Below are positions 18,468-28,816 of a stretch of 64,000 nucleotides of DNA, one piece after another; position 1 is the first letter of the stretch; every line of letters starts with the position of its first letter. The stretch comes from Trichocoleus sp. FACHB-40 (GTDB lineage: Bacteria; Cyanobacteriota; Cyanobacteriia; Cyanobacteriales; FACHB-T130). The translations under genes and the position numbers were made by a program. The stretch is from positions 62,001 through 126,000 of the forward strand of contig NZ_JACJPF010000100.1 in the NCBI RefSeq assembly GCF_014695915.1, given 5' to 3'. The notes beneath the pieces are model-generated. The model saw nothing but the letters and a program-made list of their open reading frames with translations. It searched no databases and had not been told where the DNA came from.

Positions 18468-20432
18468 ATGGGAAAAGTCATTGGCATCGACCTCGGCACG
18501 ACCAATAGTTGCGTGGCTGTTTTAGAGGGGGGTCAACCGATCGTCATCTCTAACACAGAAGGTGGAAGAACGACCCCTAGTATGGTGGGATTTGGGAAAG
18601 GGGGCGATCGCTTAGTAGGACAACTGGCAAAGCGGCAAGCTGTAACCAATGCCGAAAACACAGTTTACAGCATCAAACGCTTTATCGGTCGCCGCTGGGA
18701 TGACACCGAAATAGAGCGATCGCGCGTACCCTACACCTGCATCAAAGGTCGGGACGATACCGTTGATGTTCAGATTCGGGGACGCAACTACACCCCTCAG
18801 GAAATCTCCGCGATGATCCTGCAAAAACTCAAGCAGGATGCCGAAAACTTTCTGGGCGAACAAGTAGATCAGGCAGTAATCACAGTACCTGCCTACTTTA
18901 CAGATGCCCAACGGCAAGCCACAAAAGATGCTGGAACCATTGCCGGTCTAGAAGTTCTACGGATCATCAACGAACCCACAGCAGCTGCACTCGCCTACGG
19001 ACTGGATAAACAAGATCAAGAACAGCGCATCCTAGTATTTGACTTAGGCGGCGGCACCTTCGACGTTTCCGTTCTGCAACTCGGTGATGGCGTTTTTGAA
19101 GTCAAAGCCACAAGCGGTAACAACCATCTAGGCGGAGATGACTTTGACAACTGCATCGTCCTCTGGATGATAGAAAACTTCAAAAAGCAAGAGAAAATTG
19201 ACCTGGGAACCGATAAAATGGCTCTCCAGCGGCTGCGAGAAGCAGCTGAAAAAGCCAAGATTGAGCTTTCCAACATGGGCAGCACCTCCATAAATTTGCC
19301 CTTCATCACCGCCGATGACACTGGGCCAAAACATTTGGAGATGGAACTAAGCCGTGCCCAGTTTGAAGAACTGGTAAATTATCTGGTAGAAGGCACAATT
19401 GAGCCGGTTAGTCAAGCCATTAAGGACAGTGGTTTAACGCCAAATGAAATTGACCGCATTATCCTGGTGGGAGGTTCCACCCGGATTCCAGCCGTTCAGG
19501 ATGCTATCAAGAAGTTTTTTGGCGGCAAAACACCCGATCGCTCAGTCAACCCCGACGAAGCAGTAGCACTGGGAGCAGCAATTCAAGGCGGCGTGTTAAG
19601 CGGCGAAGTTGAGGATCTGCTGCTATTAGACGTTGCCCCCCTGAGCTTGGGTATCGAAACTTTGGGAGAAGTGTTCACAAAAATTATTGAACGCAATACC
19701 ACAATTCCCACCACAAAATCCCAAGTCTTTTCCACCGCCACAGACGGACAAACAAGCGTGGAAATTCACGTCTTGCAGGGTGAACGGGCAATGGCTCGTG
19801 ACAACAAAAGTTTGGGCAAATTCCTCCTAGCAGGAATTCCCCCTGCCCCCAGAGGCGTACCCCAAATTGAAGTGTCCTTTGAAATCGGCGTTGACGGGAT
19901 TCTCAAAGTATTAGCTCAAGACAAAGGTACTGGGCGAGAGCAGAGTATCCGAATTACCAATACAGGCGGCTTGAGTGCTACCGAAGTTGAACGGATGCGG
20001 CTAGAAGCTGAAACCTTTGCCGAAGACGACCGTCGTCGGGTGCAAGTGGTTGAGTTGAAAAACCAGCTTGATAGCCTGTTCTACAGCTATGAATCGACGT
20101 TAAATGACAACGGAGATCTCGTTAGCGAGGATTTGAAGACGCAGGTGAATCAAAAGGGCATACAGGCAAGAACCGCACTGGCGAATCCCTCGATTAGTGT
20201 TGAGGAGATAAAACAGCAAATTGAAGAGTTTCAACAGGCGCTGTTTGCTATTGGGGCTGCTGTTTACCAGAAAGCTAACAACGGACGCGAGTCAGTGCAG
20301 GATTACGAGAGTGTAGAAGGTGGTATAGCCCCATTCCAAAACACGCCTGACGGCACAATAAACGAAGAAGACGATTTCATCAATTTTGATGATGACAACA
20401 CTGTAACTGCCGACTACGAGGCAGTTGACTAA
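18468..20432 (+). CDS. dnaK: Hsp70 chaperone DnaK
   Basis: 654 residues. The ATPase domain begins [21 protein letters not shown] with phosphate loops [12 protein letters not shown] and [11 protein letters not shown]; the linker VLLLDV-like [16 protein letters not shown] precedes the peptide-binding domain ([19 protein letters not shown]), followed by the helical lid and an acidic tail ([13 protein letters not shown]). The mid-domain insertion and the signature [11 protein letters not shown] are standard. It acts in the cytoplasm with GrpE (upstream) and DnaJ (downstream). The product does not end in the EEVD of eukaryotic forms, as expected. The grpE-dnaK-dnaJ linkage is typical of the essential cyanobacterial DnaK2 lineage; that assignment is inference. 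Confidence 0.97.
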   Translation: MGKVIGIDLGTTNSCVAVLEGGQPIVISNTEGGRTTPSMVGFGKGGDRLVGQLAKRQAVTNAENTVYSIKRFIGRRWDDTEIERSRVPYTCIKGRDDTVDVQIRGRNYTPQEISAMILQKLKQDAENFLGEQVDQAVITVPAYFTDAQRQATKDAGTIAGLEVLRIINEPTAAALAYGLDKQDQEQRILVFDLGGGTFDVSVLQLGDGVFEVKATSGNNHLGGDDFDNCIVLWMIENFKKQEKIDLGTDKMALQRLREAAEKAKIELSNMGSTSINLPFITADDTGPKHLEMELSRAQFEELVNYLVEGTIEPVSQAIKDSGLTPNEIDRIILVGGSTRIPAVQDAIKKFFGGKTPDRSVNPDEAVALGAAIQGGVLSGEVEDLLLLDVAPLSLGIETLGEVFTKIIERNTTIPTTKSQVFSTATDGQTSVEIHVLQGERAMARDNKSLGKFLLAGIPPAPRGVPQIEVSFEIGVDGILKVLAQDKGTGREQSIRITNTGGLSATEVERMRLEAETFAEDDRRRVQVVELKNQLDSLFYSYESTLNDNGDLVSEDLKTQVNQKGIQARTALANPSISVEEIKQQIEEFQQALFAIGAAVYQKANNGRESVQDYESVEGGIAPFQNTPDGTINEEDDFINFDDDNTVTADYEAVD

Positions 20433-20435
20433 AAG

Positions 20436-21915
<1,480 letters not shown>

Positions 21916-21925
21916 GTTATGAGTT

Positions 21926-23011
21926 ATGAGTTCTGAGTTAGAAGAACCACTCAGTACTCAAGACTCGGCACTCAGCACTGTGTTGGGTACTGTGCTGGCT
22001 GTGCAGGCAAATTTCTATCAGGTGAGGTTGGAGGAGAGCCGGGACGCGATTCAGGAATTGCTGTGTACTAGGCGATCGCGTCTGAAAAAAATTGGTCAGA
22101 AGGTGATGGTGGGCGATCGCGTAATTGTAGAGGAACCAGATTGGGCTGGCGGACGAGGCGCAATATCGCAAGTTTTGCCCCGACAAACGGAACTGGATCG
22201 TCCCCCAATTGCCAATGCTAATCAAATTCTGCTGGTTTTTGCTTTGGCAGATCCACCGTTAGATCCCTACCAACTCAGTAAATTTCTCGTGAAGGCAGAA
22301 TCTACCGATTTGGATGTCTGTCTTTGTCTCAATAAAAGCGATTTAGTCTCAGAGGAGCAAGTCCAGCAGTGGCGCGATCGCTTGCACGGATGGGGCTACC
22401 AACCTATCTTTATCAGCGTCCATGTTCGCATGGGGATGGACGAACTGCAAGCCCAACTCAATGACAAAATTACCGTCTTTGCTGGGCTTTCTGGAGTTGG
22501 AAAGTCTAGCATTATAAACTATTTTATTGAAGATGTCAATTTGAGAGTAGCGGAAGTTTCTGGGAAACTCAGCCGGGGTCGTCACACGACGCGACACGTA
22601 GAACTGTTTGAACTACCGACAGGTGGACTGCTGGCAGATACTCCAGGCTTCAATCAGCCAGATTTGGACTGTCTGCCAGAGGAGTTAGTCGAGTATTTTC
22701 CCGAAGCGCAGAAGCGGCTAGAAGTGGGAAGATGTCAATTTAGCGACTGTCTGCATCGCGATGAGCCGAATTGTGCAGTTAGGGGAGATTGGGAGCGTTA
22801 CGAGCATTATCTAGATTTTTTGGAAGATGCGATCGCTCGCAGCGAACATCTCCACCAACAATCCGATCCCGATGCCGCTATGAAGGAGAAAACCAAAGGC
22901 AAAGGGCAAAACCAATACGAACCCAGGCTGAACACTAAAAAATATCGTCGTCCTTCCCGTCGCACTCAACAGCAAGCGCTACAAGAATTTTATCAAGACC
23001 CGGATAATTGA
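21926..23011 (+). CDS. rsgA: Ribosome small-subunit-dependent GTPase A (RsgA)
   Basis: 361 residues. OB fold about 20-90 (GTVLAVQANFYQVRL), then a circularly permuted GTPase with motif order NKSD (G4), GLSGVGKSS (G1), and DTPG (G3), then a zinc knuckle CQFSDCLHRDEPNCAV. RsgA assists late 30S ribosome maturation. The first about 18 residues (SSELEEPLSTQDSALST) are encoded by the ACTCAGCACT-type intergenic repeat; a GTG at 21980 directly ahead of LGTVLAVQ is an alternative start. Last gene of the grpE-dnaK-dnaJ-tusA-rsgA group. Confidence 0.94.
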   Translation: MSSELEEPLSTQDSALSTVLGTVLAVQANFYQVRLEESRDAIQELLCTRRSRLKKIGQKVMVGDRVIVEEPDWAGGRGAISQVLPRQTELDRPPIANANQILLVFALADPPLDPYQLSKFLVKAESTDLDVCLCLNKSDLVSEEQVQQWRDRLHGWGYQPIFISVHVRMGMDELQAQLNDKITVFAGLSGVGKSSIINYFIEDVNLRVAEVSGKLSRGRHTTRHVELFELPTGGLLADTPGFNQPDLDCLPEELVEYFPEAQKRLEVGRCQFSDCLHRDEPNCAVRGDWERYEHYLDFLEDAIARSEHLHQQSDPDAAMKEKTKGKGQNQYEPRLNTKKYRRPSRRTQQQALQEFYQDPDN

Positions 23012-23028
23012 CGTGAGCGATCGCTAGG

Positions 23029-23136
23029 ACACCCAACTTGATAGGGATTTAAGAGTTTTCCGGCTGTATTTGTTCATGGAGATGGACGATTTAATGAAAC
23101 GTTTCAATCCCTGATAGGGATTTAGGAGTTTTCCGG
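23029..23136 (-). CRISPR. Detached two-repeat CRISPR remnant
   Basis: A degenerate repeat (about 23029-23064; its GATAGGGATTT, AGAGTTTTCCGGC half is intact with one substitution) is followed by a 36-base spacer (23065-23100) and a full repeat at 23101-23136, identical to the two leftmost repeats of the main array over 36 bases. The spacer length matches the main array. Strand given is the inferred transcription direction. It is separated from the main array by 543 bases containing a gene. Confidence 0.8.
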
Positions 23137-23532
23137 TGGTTCATCCTGGTTATCAACATTTTTTTCAGGATAACCGCAAATCTGCATCAGATTCTCCTGA
23201 CTCACCTCTAGCGCATCTTCTAGATCCATAAGTTCATTTACCGTTGGTAAAGCGCCAGCTAGGAATTCCTTAAGCCGCCGCAGTGGAATATCAGAGAGTT
23301 CATGCACTTCAATCAAATCTTTTGCTGCCAAGAGACTTGCAAGCGTGGGCGGGTCTTTGGATAAGAATATTTCACCCTTGCCCAGCGCTTCTAATAAAGC
23401 TGATGCGTCTCGGTATCCCCAGAACTTGAATAGTCTGCCGATACCATCCCGCGCTATTTGCGTGAGGCTGAAGTTCCAGCGCTTTTTTAGATTGTCATCG
23501 CCAGCGGCTGAAACGCCTTTTACGCGGGGCAT
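23122..23532 (-). CDS. Putative small DNA-binding protein inside the CRISPR locus
   Basis: 136 residues. Residues about 17-55 (KKRWNFSLTQIARDGIGRLF, then YRDASALLEALGKGEI) resemble ribbon-helix-helix proteins of the SLTxxAxxGL...SxSELIExIGRGE type. Residues about 80-118 (IPLRRLKEFLAGALPTVNEL, then LEVSQENLMQI) resemble the recognition end of an XRE helix-turn-helix. Both are pattern inferences, not firm hits. The last residues PENS and the stop codon lie inside a CRISPR repeat. Two palindromes (23605-23626 and 23651-23668) sit upstream of its start and could be operators. It is flanked on both sides by CRISPR repeats; no toxin partner or cas gene is adjacent. Confidence 0.6.
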   Translation of the reverse strand: MPRVKGVSAAGDDNLKKRWNFSLTQIARDGIGRLFKFWGYRDASALLEALGKGEIFLSKDPPTLASLLAAKDLIEVHELSDIPLRRLKEFLAGALPTVNELMDLEDALEVSQENLMQICGYPEKNVDNQDEPPENS

Positions 23533-23604
23533 ACAGTTCCTCTACTTAAACTACTTCAATCTTAATCCCAATCCCTTTCAAGACAGCTAAGTTGCGCTAT
23601 CTGG

Positions 23605-23626
23605 GAAAATATGCGTATATTTTCCT
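23605..23626. promoter_or_regulatory. Palindrome upstream of the CRISPR-embedded gene
   Basis: GGAAAATAT-GCGT-ATATTTTCC, a perfect 9-bp inverted repeat with a 4-base centre, about 73 bases upstream of the minus-strand start at 23532. A candidate operator or promoter-region structure; inference only. Confidence 0.4.
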
Positions 23627-23650
23627 TCCTTATAAGTTAACATTCCTGAG

Positions 23651-23668
23651 AAAGTATGTGCATACTTT
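23651..23668. promoter_or_regulatory. Second palindrome next to the CRISPR array end
   Basis: AAAGTATG-TG-CATACTTT, a perfect 8-bp inverted repeat 12 bases before the first repeat of the main array. With the palindrome at 23605 it may form a regulator-binding region; not proven. Confidence 0.4.
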
Positions 23669-23679
23669 GAGATAGCGAC

Positions 23680-24224
23680 GTTTCAATCCCTGATAGGGAT
23701 TTAGGAGTTTTCCGGCTTGCGGGAGACTTGCTGGATGCTGGTGTGGATATCGCGTTTCAATCCCTGATAGGGATTTAGGAGTTTTCCGGCCTTCGCGTTC
23801 TTGTTCGTCCGCTACACCCATAATTTCAATCCCTGATAGGGATTTAGGAGTCTTCCGGCGAACTGGGTCTGCGGTCTGTGCCATAACAGGTTTCTGCAAT
23901 ATTTCAATCCCTGATAGGGATTTAGGAGTCTTCCGGCAGTTAGGAGTAATCCAAGTATCCAAAGTTACGCATTTCAATCCCTGATAGGGATTTAGGAGTC
24001 TTCCGGCAACCCAAAAACATTTGTAGAAACACCCGTAACCTTCGAATTTCAATCCCTGATAGGGATTTAGGAGTCTTCCGGCGCGATCGCCGCCAACGCC
24101 ACGCTAACGATCAACTATATTTCAATCCCTGATAGGGATTTAGGAGTCTTCCGGCGTGACGGTGACGACTGTGCAGCCCAAATACTTATTTCAATCCCTG
24201 ATAGGGATTTAGGAGTCTTCCGGC
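23680..24224 (-). CRISPR. Orphan CRISPR array, 8 repeats and 7 spacers
   Basis: Repeats of 36-37 bases, consensus RTTTCAATCCCTGATAGGG + ATTTAGGAGTYTTCCGGC, begin at 23680, 23754, 23823, 23901, 23971, 24046, 24119 and 24188. Spacers are 32-41 bases, all different. On the minus strand the repeat ends ATTGAAAC or ATTGAAAT, the usual 3' end (crRNA 5' handle), so transcription is probably minus and the leader lies at about 24225-24490. The two leftmost repeats have GTTTC and GAGTTTTCC; the six rightmost have ATTTC and GAGTCTTCC. No cas gene is present in the window, so the type cannot be assigned. Confidence 0.95.
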
Positions 24225-24494
24225 GGCCGATATCTGAAAGGCTCACTGTATGTAGTTTTCGAGGTGCAATTGCGTCAATCTGTGGAATCTTATCATCCTG
24301 GCGCGGATTAGGCAAGAGTCTCATTTAGTGAAAATGTCTGAAAAGCTCGGTGCGAGAGCAATACAGCAGATGCGTCAACCGTAAAATTTGATTGCATCAG
24401 TTAAATCCTTACCCACAGAAGGATTCAGCCATTTTTTAGCTTTGGTGAATTTCAACACCTACAGGTTGACGCACTGAACTAAAAATCGCGCTTA
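24225..24494 (-). promoter_or_regulatory. Probable CRISPR leader region
   Basis: 270 bases between the array and the methyltransferase stop. It is AT-rich with no gene. TGCGTCAA or its complement TTGACGCA occurs three times (near 24270, 24372 and 24465), which might be leader motifs. Its identity as leader follows from the inferred array direction. Confidence 0.45.
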
Positions 24495-25418
24495 TTATTG
24501 ACGCTTGGCTACCCAATCGCGGCGCTGTGCTTCATTGCCACCCAAATCGACACTACCAGCGATCGCATCCTCCTGAATTTTCCCATCAAACTGCATCGTT
24601 ACCTTAGTTCCATTCACCGACTCCACGGTCTTGAAACTGAGACGGTCGCCTGTTAACTTGGCATCAGTCAACTTGATTACGCGATCGCCTATACTTAGGG
24701 TTCCCTTGACTCGCTGGAACTCTTGGGTTAATTGCAGCTTGTAACGTTCTTCACCAGAAGCAGTTGGCATATTCCATTCCCAAGTTCCCGATACTTGTGC
24801 TGGAACCACCCAGTAGTAAACCAGATGCGGACGCGAACCTACCTGCACCAGTTCAGTTTGATCCGGTTTCCATTCCCTCATATCGAACTGGTGGGAGACA
24901 AGGCGCGTCCCCGGTTTGAGTTGGAGTAGAGTAGGTCGCAGCTGTAAATTAACTTTAGGCAACAGGTAAAGCGTTATTACTGTAGCCGGAGTGAGGTCAG
25001 TTTTGAACAAATCTTGCTCGATAAACCTAACGCGATCTCTTACACCCGCCGATATAGCATTTTCCCTACTCTCCACAACTAGCCGCGTGTTAAGCTCTAC
25101 ACCAACACCCTTCGCGCCGAGTTTCGCCGCCTCGATAACCAGTCTTCCATCGCCAGAACCGAGATCGTAGACGACATCATCTTTGGTGACACTCCCCAGC
25201 TGCAACATTTTTGTTACCACCTCTTTAGGCGTTGGCACATACGGCACATCTTTCTGTGCTAAAACCTCCTCTGACAGTGGTGCAGGTTCAGCTTGCGAGA
25301 CGGGTGCCAATTGACCCTCTCTCCAGATGAAGACGCTGCTAACACCCACACACAACACCAAAAAGCCAAAGATTCGCTTCAAACGCATAGCAAGTGATGA
25401 CCTTTGTGAATGCGACAC
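24495..25418 (-). CDS. Exported or membrane-anchored class I SAM methyltransferase
   Basis: 307 residues. N-terminal hydrophobic segment (IFGFLVLCVGVSSVFIW, about 15-31) looks like a signal anchor. Then a Rossmann methyltransferase: VVYDLGSGDGRLVIEAA (SAM motif I), GVGVELNTRLV and FIEQDLFKTDL. The C-terminal about 100 residues (SGTWEWNMPTASGEERYKLQ...) are beta-rich and of lipocalin-like character, without a recognised name. A methyltransferase on the far side of the membrane would lack SAM, so a cytoplasmic-facing anchor is more likely. The frame starts at a GTG with AAGGAGAA just ahead; an ATG 30 bases inside is an alternative. The substrate is unknown. Confidence 0.75.
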   Translation of the reverse strand: MSHSQRSSLAMRLKRIFGFLVLCVGVSSVFIWREGQLAPVSQAEPAPLSEEVLAQKDVPYVPTPKEVVTKMLQLGSVTKDDVVYDLGSGDGRLVIEAAKLGAKGVGVELNTRLVVESRENAISAGVRDRVRFIEQDLFKTDLTPATVITLYLLPKVNLQLRPTLLQLKPGTRLVSHQFDMREWKPDQTELVQVGSRPHLVYYWVVPAQVSGTWEWNMPTASGEERYKLQLTQEFQRVKGTLSIGDRVIKLTDAKLTGDRLSFKTVESVNGTKVTMQFDGKIQEDAIAGSVDLGGNEAQRRDWVAKRQ

Positions 25419-25611
25419 TTCTCCTTATCTTGCCAGATGCGATCGCTTGTGAACACTTGGATTCCCACTCCCAAAGATTTCCTCAGATGACGCAAGCGTT
25501 GGCGAAAGAATCATTAACTTGTTTAAGGTAGTATTTAACGGGTTTCTAATGCGGGTTGATAAATCCCGTTGTACCCACGCACCAAAGTGCGACGGGATCG
25601 AAATGCACACG

Positions 25612-26841
25612 CTAACGCAGCAGCAGCACAACCGTCTGGAACAACCCCACCACAAACCCCAAAATACCGCCTAAATTGACAATAGCTTGCAACTCATTTT
25701 TCACAATTCCTTGAATTGATGTTTCCAGTTCCGCCGCAGATGTCGCCTTCACTCGGTCAATAATTACCTGATCGATATTCAAAATGGGAATCACTTGAGC
25801 GACAATATTTTCTAAATCTCGCTCCAAATAACGCTCTAAAACTAAAGCCAATTCTTTGCTGACCACTCCCAAAGAATTAGTTATAGCCGCAGAAGTTCGC
25901 AAACGATTAAGCAGCAACGAGGCAATATTTTCCCAATCTAAAGATTGACTCAATCCCTGCATTAATTCAGTGCCACGCTCTTGAACATATTGGCGGACAC
26001 CATCGCGTAAAGTTTTACGCAGCTGTCGCACTGTTGAAACTGGCAAATTTTGCATAGAGAGATTTTGCAGCCATTCTTGCAAACGTTGTCGAATCGCTAG
26101 GGAAACTATTAACTCTGCCAGACGTGCATTACTCGCCTCTTTTTCATCCAGGCAAAACGTCCGCAAGCGTGTTAGCGTATTGCGAAGACCAAACAAATTC
26201 GCTACTACCCAGTAAGTACCACTGGCCTTTTCTCGAAAGCCTTCATCAATAATTTGAATATTGCGATCTGTCAAGAAATCTACTATAGTTTGTCGCAAAA
26301 CATCTGGTGGCAGTACCACCTGCAATATCCAATCAGAAAGCTTTTTAGCTTGGTCTTCACTAAGCTGAAAATCCAGCAAAATCTGGTCAAAAATTTGGTT
26401 TAATTGAGCTTCCAGAAAATCTTCGCGACGAGCTAAAACTTTGATAATGCGGGGTAAGGACTGACCGAGCAAATCCCGAAGAATTCCAGCCAGAACTTTG
26501 CTGGTTTTCTGCGATTTATCGGGTTTAATTTGCTCTAGTGCCAGTTTGAGCAACCAGAGAATTGCCGCCTGGACGCGCTCAGTATGCAACAGCCGCCGCG
26601 CCAGGTTTTGCAGTTCTTGGGGTGTCAGCAGCGACCCCATAATTGTCGCAGAAACCCGATTAGCTAGGCGCTCTTGATTTCGGGGAATCAAGCCGGGAGT
26701 GAAAGGTACACGCCGCCCTCCTATGTAAAGAGTACGATAGGGGCGGAATAACATTTTAATAGCAATATCGTTGGTGAAATAGCCAATAATTGCACCAACT
26801 ATGGGGGGGCTGACGTAAAGCCAGAAGTTAGACCAATTCAA
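25612..26841 (-). CDS. DUF445 family membrane protein
   Basis: 409 residues. Hydrophobic N-terminus ([27 protein letters not shown], with the family motif [19 protein letters not shown]), a following loop [18 protein letters not shown], a long helical middle, and a hydrophobic C-terminus ([20 protein letters not shown]). This is the full DUF445/YheB architecture. Function is undetermined; the second half GxxxGxxQ helix mirrors the first, suggesting both ends sit in the membrane. No operon link to its neighbours is evident. Confidence 0.88.
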   Translation of the reverse strand: MNWSNFWLYVSPPIVGAIIGYFTNDIAIKMLFRPYRTLYIGGRRVPFTPGLIPRNQERLANRVSATIMGSLLTPQELQNLARRLLHTERVQAAILWLLKLALEQIKPDKSQKTSKVLAGILRDLLGQSLPRIIKVLARREDFLEAQLNQIFDQILLDFQLSEDQAKKLSDWILQVVLPPDVLRQTIVDFLTDRNIQIIDEGFREKASGTYWVVANLFGLRNTLTRLRTFCLDEKEASNARLAELIVSLAIRQRLQEWLQNLSMQNLPVSTVRQLRKTLRDGVRQYVQERGTELMQGLSQSLDWENIASLLLNRLRTSAAITNSLGVVSKELALVLERYLERDLENIVAQVIPILNIDQVIIDRVKATSAAELETSIQGIVKNELQAIVNLGGILGFVVGLFQTVVLLLR

Positions 26842-27099
26842 GGTAGCGATCCAGTTAGACAGGGCTTAGGGATAGGGGAGTGAGTAGGCGAGGAGTTTTA
26901 TTCACTCTAATTCACGCCGAGTGCAACTTTCAGTCTTTGTCTCACCCCTTTTGAAAGGCGGCTAGGCAGGATATTGTCGCTTATGTCTAGCGTTTCGATC
27001 CCTCTAACCCTCTTTACAAGCGGCTGTTCAGAAAAAGCTGCATATCGCGCTAATTTATAACGCTTAACTCTTAACTCTCCACTCCCCCTAATTCCCATA

Positions 27100-27801
27100 T
27101 TAGGCTTTGGCTACGACTAAAATGCCCATCATCCCACTAGCAATTTGATAGTGAGTAGCTTTGTCAAATCCAGCTTGACGGGCTAAATGAACTTGTTCGC
27201 TGCCTATGGGAAATTTATCTAGGCTGGGACTAATGTAGGCGTATTCTTCGGTCAATCCTAGTTCTTTGGCATTTGGGACGACGATGTTATCCAGATACCA
27301 CTGCTGAAAGCTTCGCAGTAGGGGACTGCTGGGGCGATGGAAGTCTAACATAGCGGCTTTGGCACCAGGCTTGAGGACGCGGTGCAACTCTTGGAGACAC
27401 CGGGGAATATTGGTGACGTTGCGGAGTCCGTAGCCCATTGTGGCGCAGTCGAAGTGGTTGTCGGGAAAGGGGAGATTTAGTGCGTCTGCTTCGATCCAGG
27501 TGATGGGTAGAGGCGGGTGTTGATTTTGGGAGCGTTGGCGAGCGATCGCTAACTGCTCTGATGAAAAATCTACCCCAAAAACTTGCCCGGTTTCTCCGAC
27601 GCGCTGTGCCACTAGCTGAGCTAGATCGCCACTGCCACAGCATACATCCAAGCAAACATCACCAATACTTAAATCAATCCACTTCACTGTCATCAGCTTC
27701 CAGACGCGATGCTGCCCTAAACTCAAGCGATCGTTAAGCTGGTCGTAAACTGGGGCAATGCGGTCAAATATGGCTTGAATTTGCTTTTGGTCAGTAGTCA
27801 T
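27100..27801 (-). CDS. menG: Demethyl-(phyllo)quinone methyltransferase MenG/UbiE
   Basis: 233 residues from the ATG at 27801 (MTTDQKQIQAIFDRIAPVYDQLN); an upstream start would add 12 residues encoded by intergenic repeat and was rejected. UbiE family signatures: FDRIAPVYDQLNDRLSLGQHRVWK, SAM motif LDVCCGSGDLAQL, and YGLRNVTNIPRCLQELHRVLKPG. In cyanobacteria this enzyme does the last methylation of phylloquinone, the quinone of photosystem I, and may also be needed for other quinones. No quinone genes are adjacent. Confidence 0.93.
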   Translation of the reverse strand: MTTDQKQIQAIFDRIAPVYDQLNDRLSLGQHRVWKLMTVKWIDLSIGDVCLDVCCGSGDLAQLVAQRVGETGQVFGVDFSSEQLAIARQRSQNQHPPLPITWIEADALNLPFPDNHFDCATMGYGLRNVTNIPRCLQELHRVLKPGAKAAMLDFHRPSSPLLRSFQQWYLDNIVVPNAKELGLTEEYAYISPSLDKFPIGSEQVHLARQAGFDKATHYQIASGMMGILVVAKA

Positions 27802-27868
27802 TAGTCTGTTGCTAATTGCTAATTGTTTAAAAGCCATTAGCCATTAGCCAATGACTAATGACCAATGA
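27802..27868. repeat. Short tandem repeat cluster (TTGCTAA / CCATTAG / CAATGACTAATGA)
   Basis: Consecutive degenerate heptamers such as GCTAATTGCTAATTG, GCCATTAGCCATTAGCC and ATGACTAATGACCAATGACT fill the gap between the regulator and menG. Similar blocks occur at about 14700-14730, 32206-32280, 41705-41770, 46765-46830, 49676-49750 and 62810-62850. They are the short tandemly repeated sequences common in cyanobacterial intergenes. Confidence 0.7.
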
Positions 27869-28816
27869 CTACTTATGGTATCGGGTACTGGTGAGGACTA
27901 GACCAACTTGCTGCGCGGATAAGTGAATCAGTTTCAGCTCATCTTCTCGCAATTTGCAGGGGCGTTTCCACTGGAGTGATAGCACCGCCAGCACTTCACC
28001 CCGATAGACGATGGGGATAACTAGATGCGCCTGAAGGCCTGAAGCTTGGTATTGGTCAATACCAGCTGGAACGGTATTTCCCGGAGCATTCACCCAAGCC
28101 TGAACTTGTCGGGATGCGATCGCCTCCTCTACTCTGGGGTCTAAAGAGAGCCAGTTTTCTGTGTCAAGAGCGGAACTGTAAATTCCTTGAGCCTCAGTCA
28201 GCGCCTCACCGTCCACTAGCTGCAAAATGCAGCCATCTGCCCAAAAGCTTTTGCCAAAAGCATCAGCAATTGGCTCTAGCGTCGCTTCTAAGCTGGGGGA
28301 CTCCTGTGCTACCTGCACAATCGTTGCTAGAAGTGCTGTTTGTGCCTGAGCGCGATGCAGCTCCTCCGTGCGTTGCTTCAACAAATCATAAGTATCTGCT
28401 GCCCGTTGCACCACGGCTTTGAGTTCATTGGGGTCCCAAGGCTTCGTGATGTACTTGTAAACTTGTCCAGAGTTAATCGCTTCTACCAAATCCTCAACGT
28501 CTGTAAAACCCGTGAGGATGATTCGCACCGTATCTGGGAACTTGGGAACTGTTCTGCTCAAAAATTCGGTTCCCTTCATTTCTGGCATCCGCTGGTCAGA
28601 GATAATTACGGCAACTTCCCCTTCTGCTGACAAAACTTCCAGGGCGTGAATACCGCTTTCGGCTCTCAGAACATTGAAATCTCGGCGGAAAGTGCGGTAG
28701 AGCAGATCGAGATTATCTGGCTCATCGTCTACCACCAACATTTTAGGCTTTTTTGGTCGCTCTAGACTCATTAACTGACGGCTGATAGTATCAAGATCCG
28801 TAATAGCATTGTCCAT
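27869..28816 (-). CDS. Response regulator with C-terminal GAF domain
   Basis: 315 residues. Receiver domain about 23-145: acid pocket D30/D31, phospho-acceptor D74 (IISDQRMPEMKG), conserved Thr in ILTGFTD and Lys in ITKPW. A short coiled coil (LLKQRTEELHRAQAQ) leads to a GAF domain about 165-312 that lacks an obvious bilin cysteine motif. No DNA-binding or enzymatic output is present, so it probably acts by protein interaction. No cognate kinase is adjacent. It is separated from menG only by repeat sequence. Confidence 0.9.
   Translation of the reverse strand: MDNAITDLDTISRQLMSLERPKKPKMLVVDDEPDNLDLLYRTFRRDFNVLRAESGIHALEVLSAEGEVAVIISDQRMPEMKGTEFLSRTVPKFPDTVRIILTGFTDVEDLVEAINSGQVYKYITKPWDPNELKAVVQRAADTYDLLKQRTEELHRAQAQTALLATIVQVAQESPSLEATLEPIADAFGKSFWADGCILQLVDGEALTEAQGIYSSALDTENWLSLDPRVEEAIASRQVQAWVNAPGNTVPAGIDQYQASGLQAHLVIPIVYRGEVLAVLSLQWKRPCKLREDELKLIHLSAQQVGLVLTSTRYHK

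Noticed and set aside
23095-23106. TGAAACGTTTCA palindrome at the edge of the detached CRISPR repeat
   Set aside because: It comes from the spacer end TGAAAC meeting the repeat start GTTTCA; a single case that may be chance.
23630-24324. Open frames of up to 140 codons on the minus strand with repeated GRKTPKSLSGIEI-like peptide
   Set aside because: They are translations through the CRISPR repeats and spacers; the periodic peptide is the repeat itself.
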